Below, in pieces: positions 62,894 to 64,000 of a stretch of DNA of 64,000 nucleotides. Source of the DNA: Begonia masoniana (taxonomy: Eukaryota > Streptophyta > Magnoliopsida > Cucurbitales > Begoniaceae); the NCBI GenBank assembly GCA_022432975.1, contig CM039505.1, positions 48,126,897 to 48,190,896 of the forward strand. The letters are read 5' to 3'. Both the position numbers and the translations under genes were made by a program. Within the stretch, counting starts at the first letter, position 1. Each line of letters begins with the position of its first letter. The notes beneath the pieces were generated by a model. That model ran no database searches, was not told where the DNA came from, and saw only the letters and a list, made by a program, of their open reading frames with translations.

Positions 62894-64000
62894 AACAAGA
62901 ACTTTCTGGGTTGAGGCTGTTAAAACGACAAGTTATGTAATCAACCTAAGCCCATCAAGGACATTAAAGTTTAAGAGACCATATGAAGCATGGGTATCTT
63001 GCAAAATATGAGGAGCTGATGTTGTTTGGCTGTGCAACCTATGCACACATAAAACAGGAAAAGTTGAAGCCTTAAGCCAAGAAGTGTGTTTTATTGGGGT
63101 ATCTTGAAGGTGTAAAAAGGTACAAGCTTTGGTGTATCGAACCAGGAGAGCACAAACTTATTCTAAGTCGTGATGTGGTGTTTAATGAAAGTTAGTTGTC
63201 TTTCAGGTTATCTTCGACTTCGTAGATGAAAATTGTGGAGAGTGAAGCAGAAAAAGTTGTACTTTATAAGGAGTTGGATAAAAGTAGCTTAGGGAATATT
63301 TATGAAGTTGATAATCAATAGACTAGGCAAGTGGCTTCTTGATCATATGGCTCAACGGAAGAAGGAGGAGTGGTGGATTATCAAATCAATTAGGACATGG
63401 CTAAACGAGCTATAAAATAGACTCAACATCTCAGATATGCGGATATTATTGCATATGCTCTTCTGAATTCAGCTGATCTTAAAAATAATCAACTTGTAAG
63501 CTATAGGGAGGCGATAATCTACAGGGATAAGTATACCTGGATTGATACTATGAATGCAGAAATGACATCTTTGGAGAAGAATAATACATGGGTTTTGATG
63601 GATAAATCAGAAAAACAGAATTTGGTTGGGTATAAGTTGATCTTAAGCGTACGAAAGATGTTAACCACATGGGAGAACAAAAATTCAAGGCAAGACTGAT
63701 TGCTAAGGGTTTTACGTAGAGAGGATCGATAGATTTCAATGAAATATTTTCTCCAGTTGTGAAACAGATGTCGATAATGCTGATTTTATCGATTGTGGCC
63801 GTTCATCTTGGATTGGAACAGATGGATGTGAAGACAGAGTTCTTACCAGAGAATTTGGAGGAAACAATTTTTATGGTATAACAAAAAGGTTTTAAAAATA
63901 GAAATTTGAATCATATTTGTCTTTTGAAAAAATCTCACTACGATCTGAAGTAGTCTCCAAGGCAGTAGAACATATAATTTGATGCTTTTATTTTTAGCGT
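62894..64000 (+). pseudogene. Plus-strand Copia integrase end and RT start
   Basis: After FWVEAVKTTSYVINLSPS the frames give YEELMLFGCATYAHIKQEKL, GVKRYKLWCIEPGEHKLI and SRDVVFNES (integrase C-terminus), then YADIIAYALLNSADL, DTMNAEMTSLEKNNTWVLM, FKARLIAKGFT and FNEIFSPVVKQMSI (RT start). Multiple stops. It runs off the right edge. Confidence 0.86.

Overview
The window looks like repeat-rich nuclear DNA of a flowering plant, probably a eudicot. It has a plant CC-NB-ARC resistance gene, a phi-class glutathione S-transferase with plant exon sizes and GT-AG introns, and plant Ty3/Gypsy and Ty1/Copia retrotransposons. The species cannot be named from the sequence. No bacterial, organellar or CRISPR features were seen. 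No translation or alignment was computed; frames, repeats and duplications were read by eye.

Layout. 1-1622 (-): intact 5' two thirds of an RPM1-like NLR, running off the left edge. 1623-4930: AT-rich DNA with a dispersed repeat and a Copia gag relic. 4930-28935: one satellite domain (monomer about 155-165 bp) opened by three insertions: a chromovirus of the Del/Tekay type (5844-18365, itself holding a solo LTR at 8840-11581), a solo LTR (21496-24552, holding a hAT-like element at 23596-24540), and a second hAT-like element (26573-28240) that carries an almost complete GST phi gene with a frameshift. 28936-30120: no gene seen. 30121-56590: one decayed Copia element (+) cut by three insertions: a solo LTR (32060-38925) holding an inverted solo LTR (33155-36700); an Athila/Tat-like derivative with no 5' LTR and no pol (39215-45145); and a CRM/Reina-like chromovirus (45687-55594) holding an inverted Athila-like solo LTR (47878-49526). 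56591-58840: degraded repeats, a 384-bp direct duplication and a satellite scrap. 58845-64000: a plus-strand Copia interrupted by a minus-strand Copia (59035-62893).

Only the NLR is likely to be a working host gene. Everything else is mobile or tandem-repeat DNA at many stages of decay. Solo LTRs with clean 5-bp target duplications point to frequent LTR-LTR recombination. The satellite with higher-order periodicity, plus a CRM-like element, suggests pericentromeric heterochromatin (inference).

The most noteworthy points are the gene-capturing hAT-like element with its GST copy, the four-monomer higher-order satellite, GATCGATC palindrome clusters shared by unrelated LTR families, a core block shared by otherwise divergent LTRs, and two low-complexity runs of 500 and 501 bp that look like assembly products.
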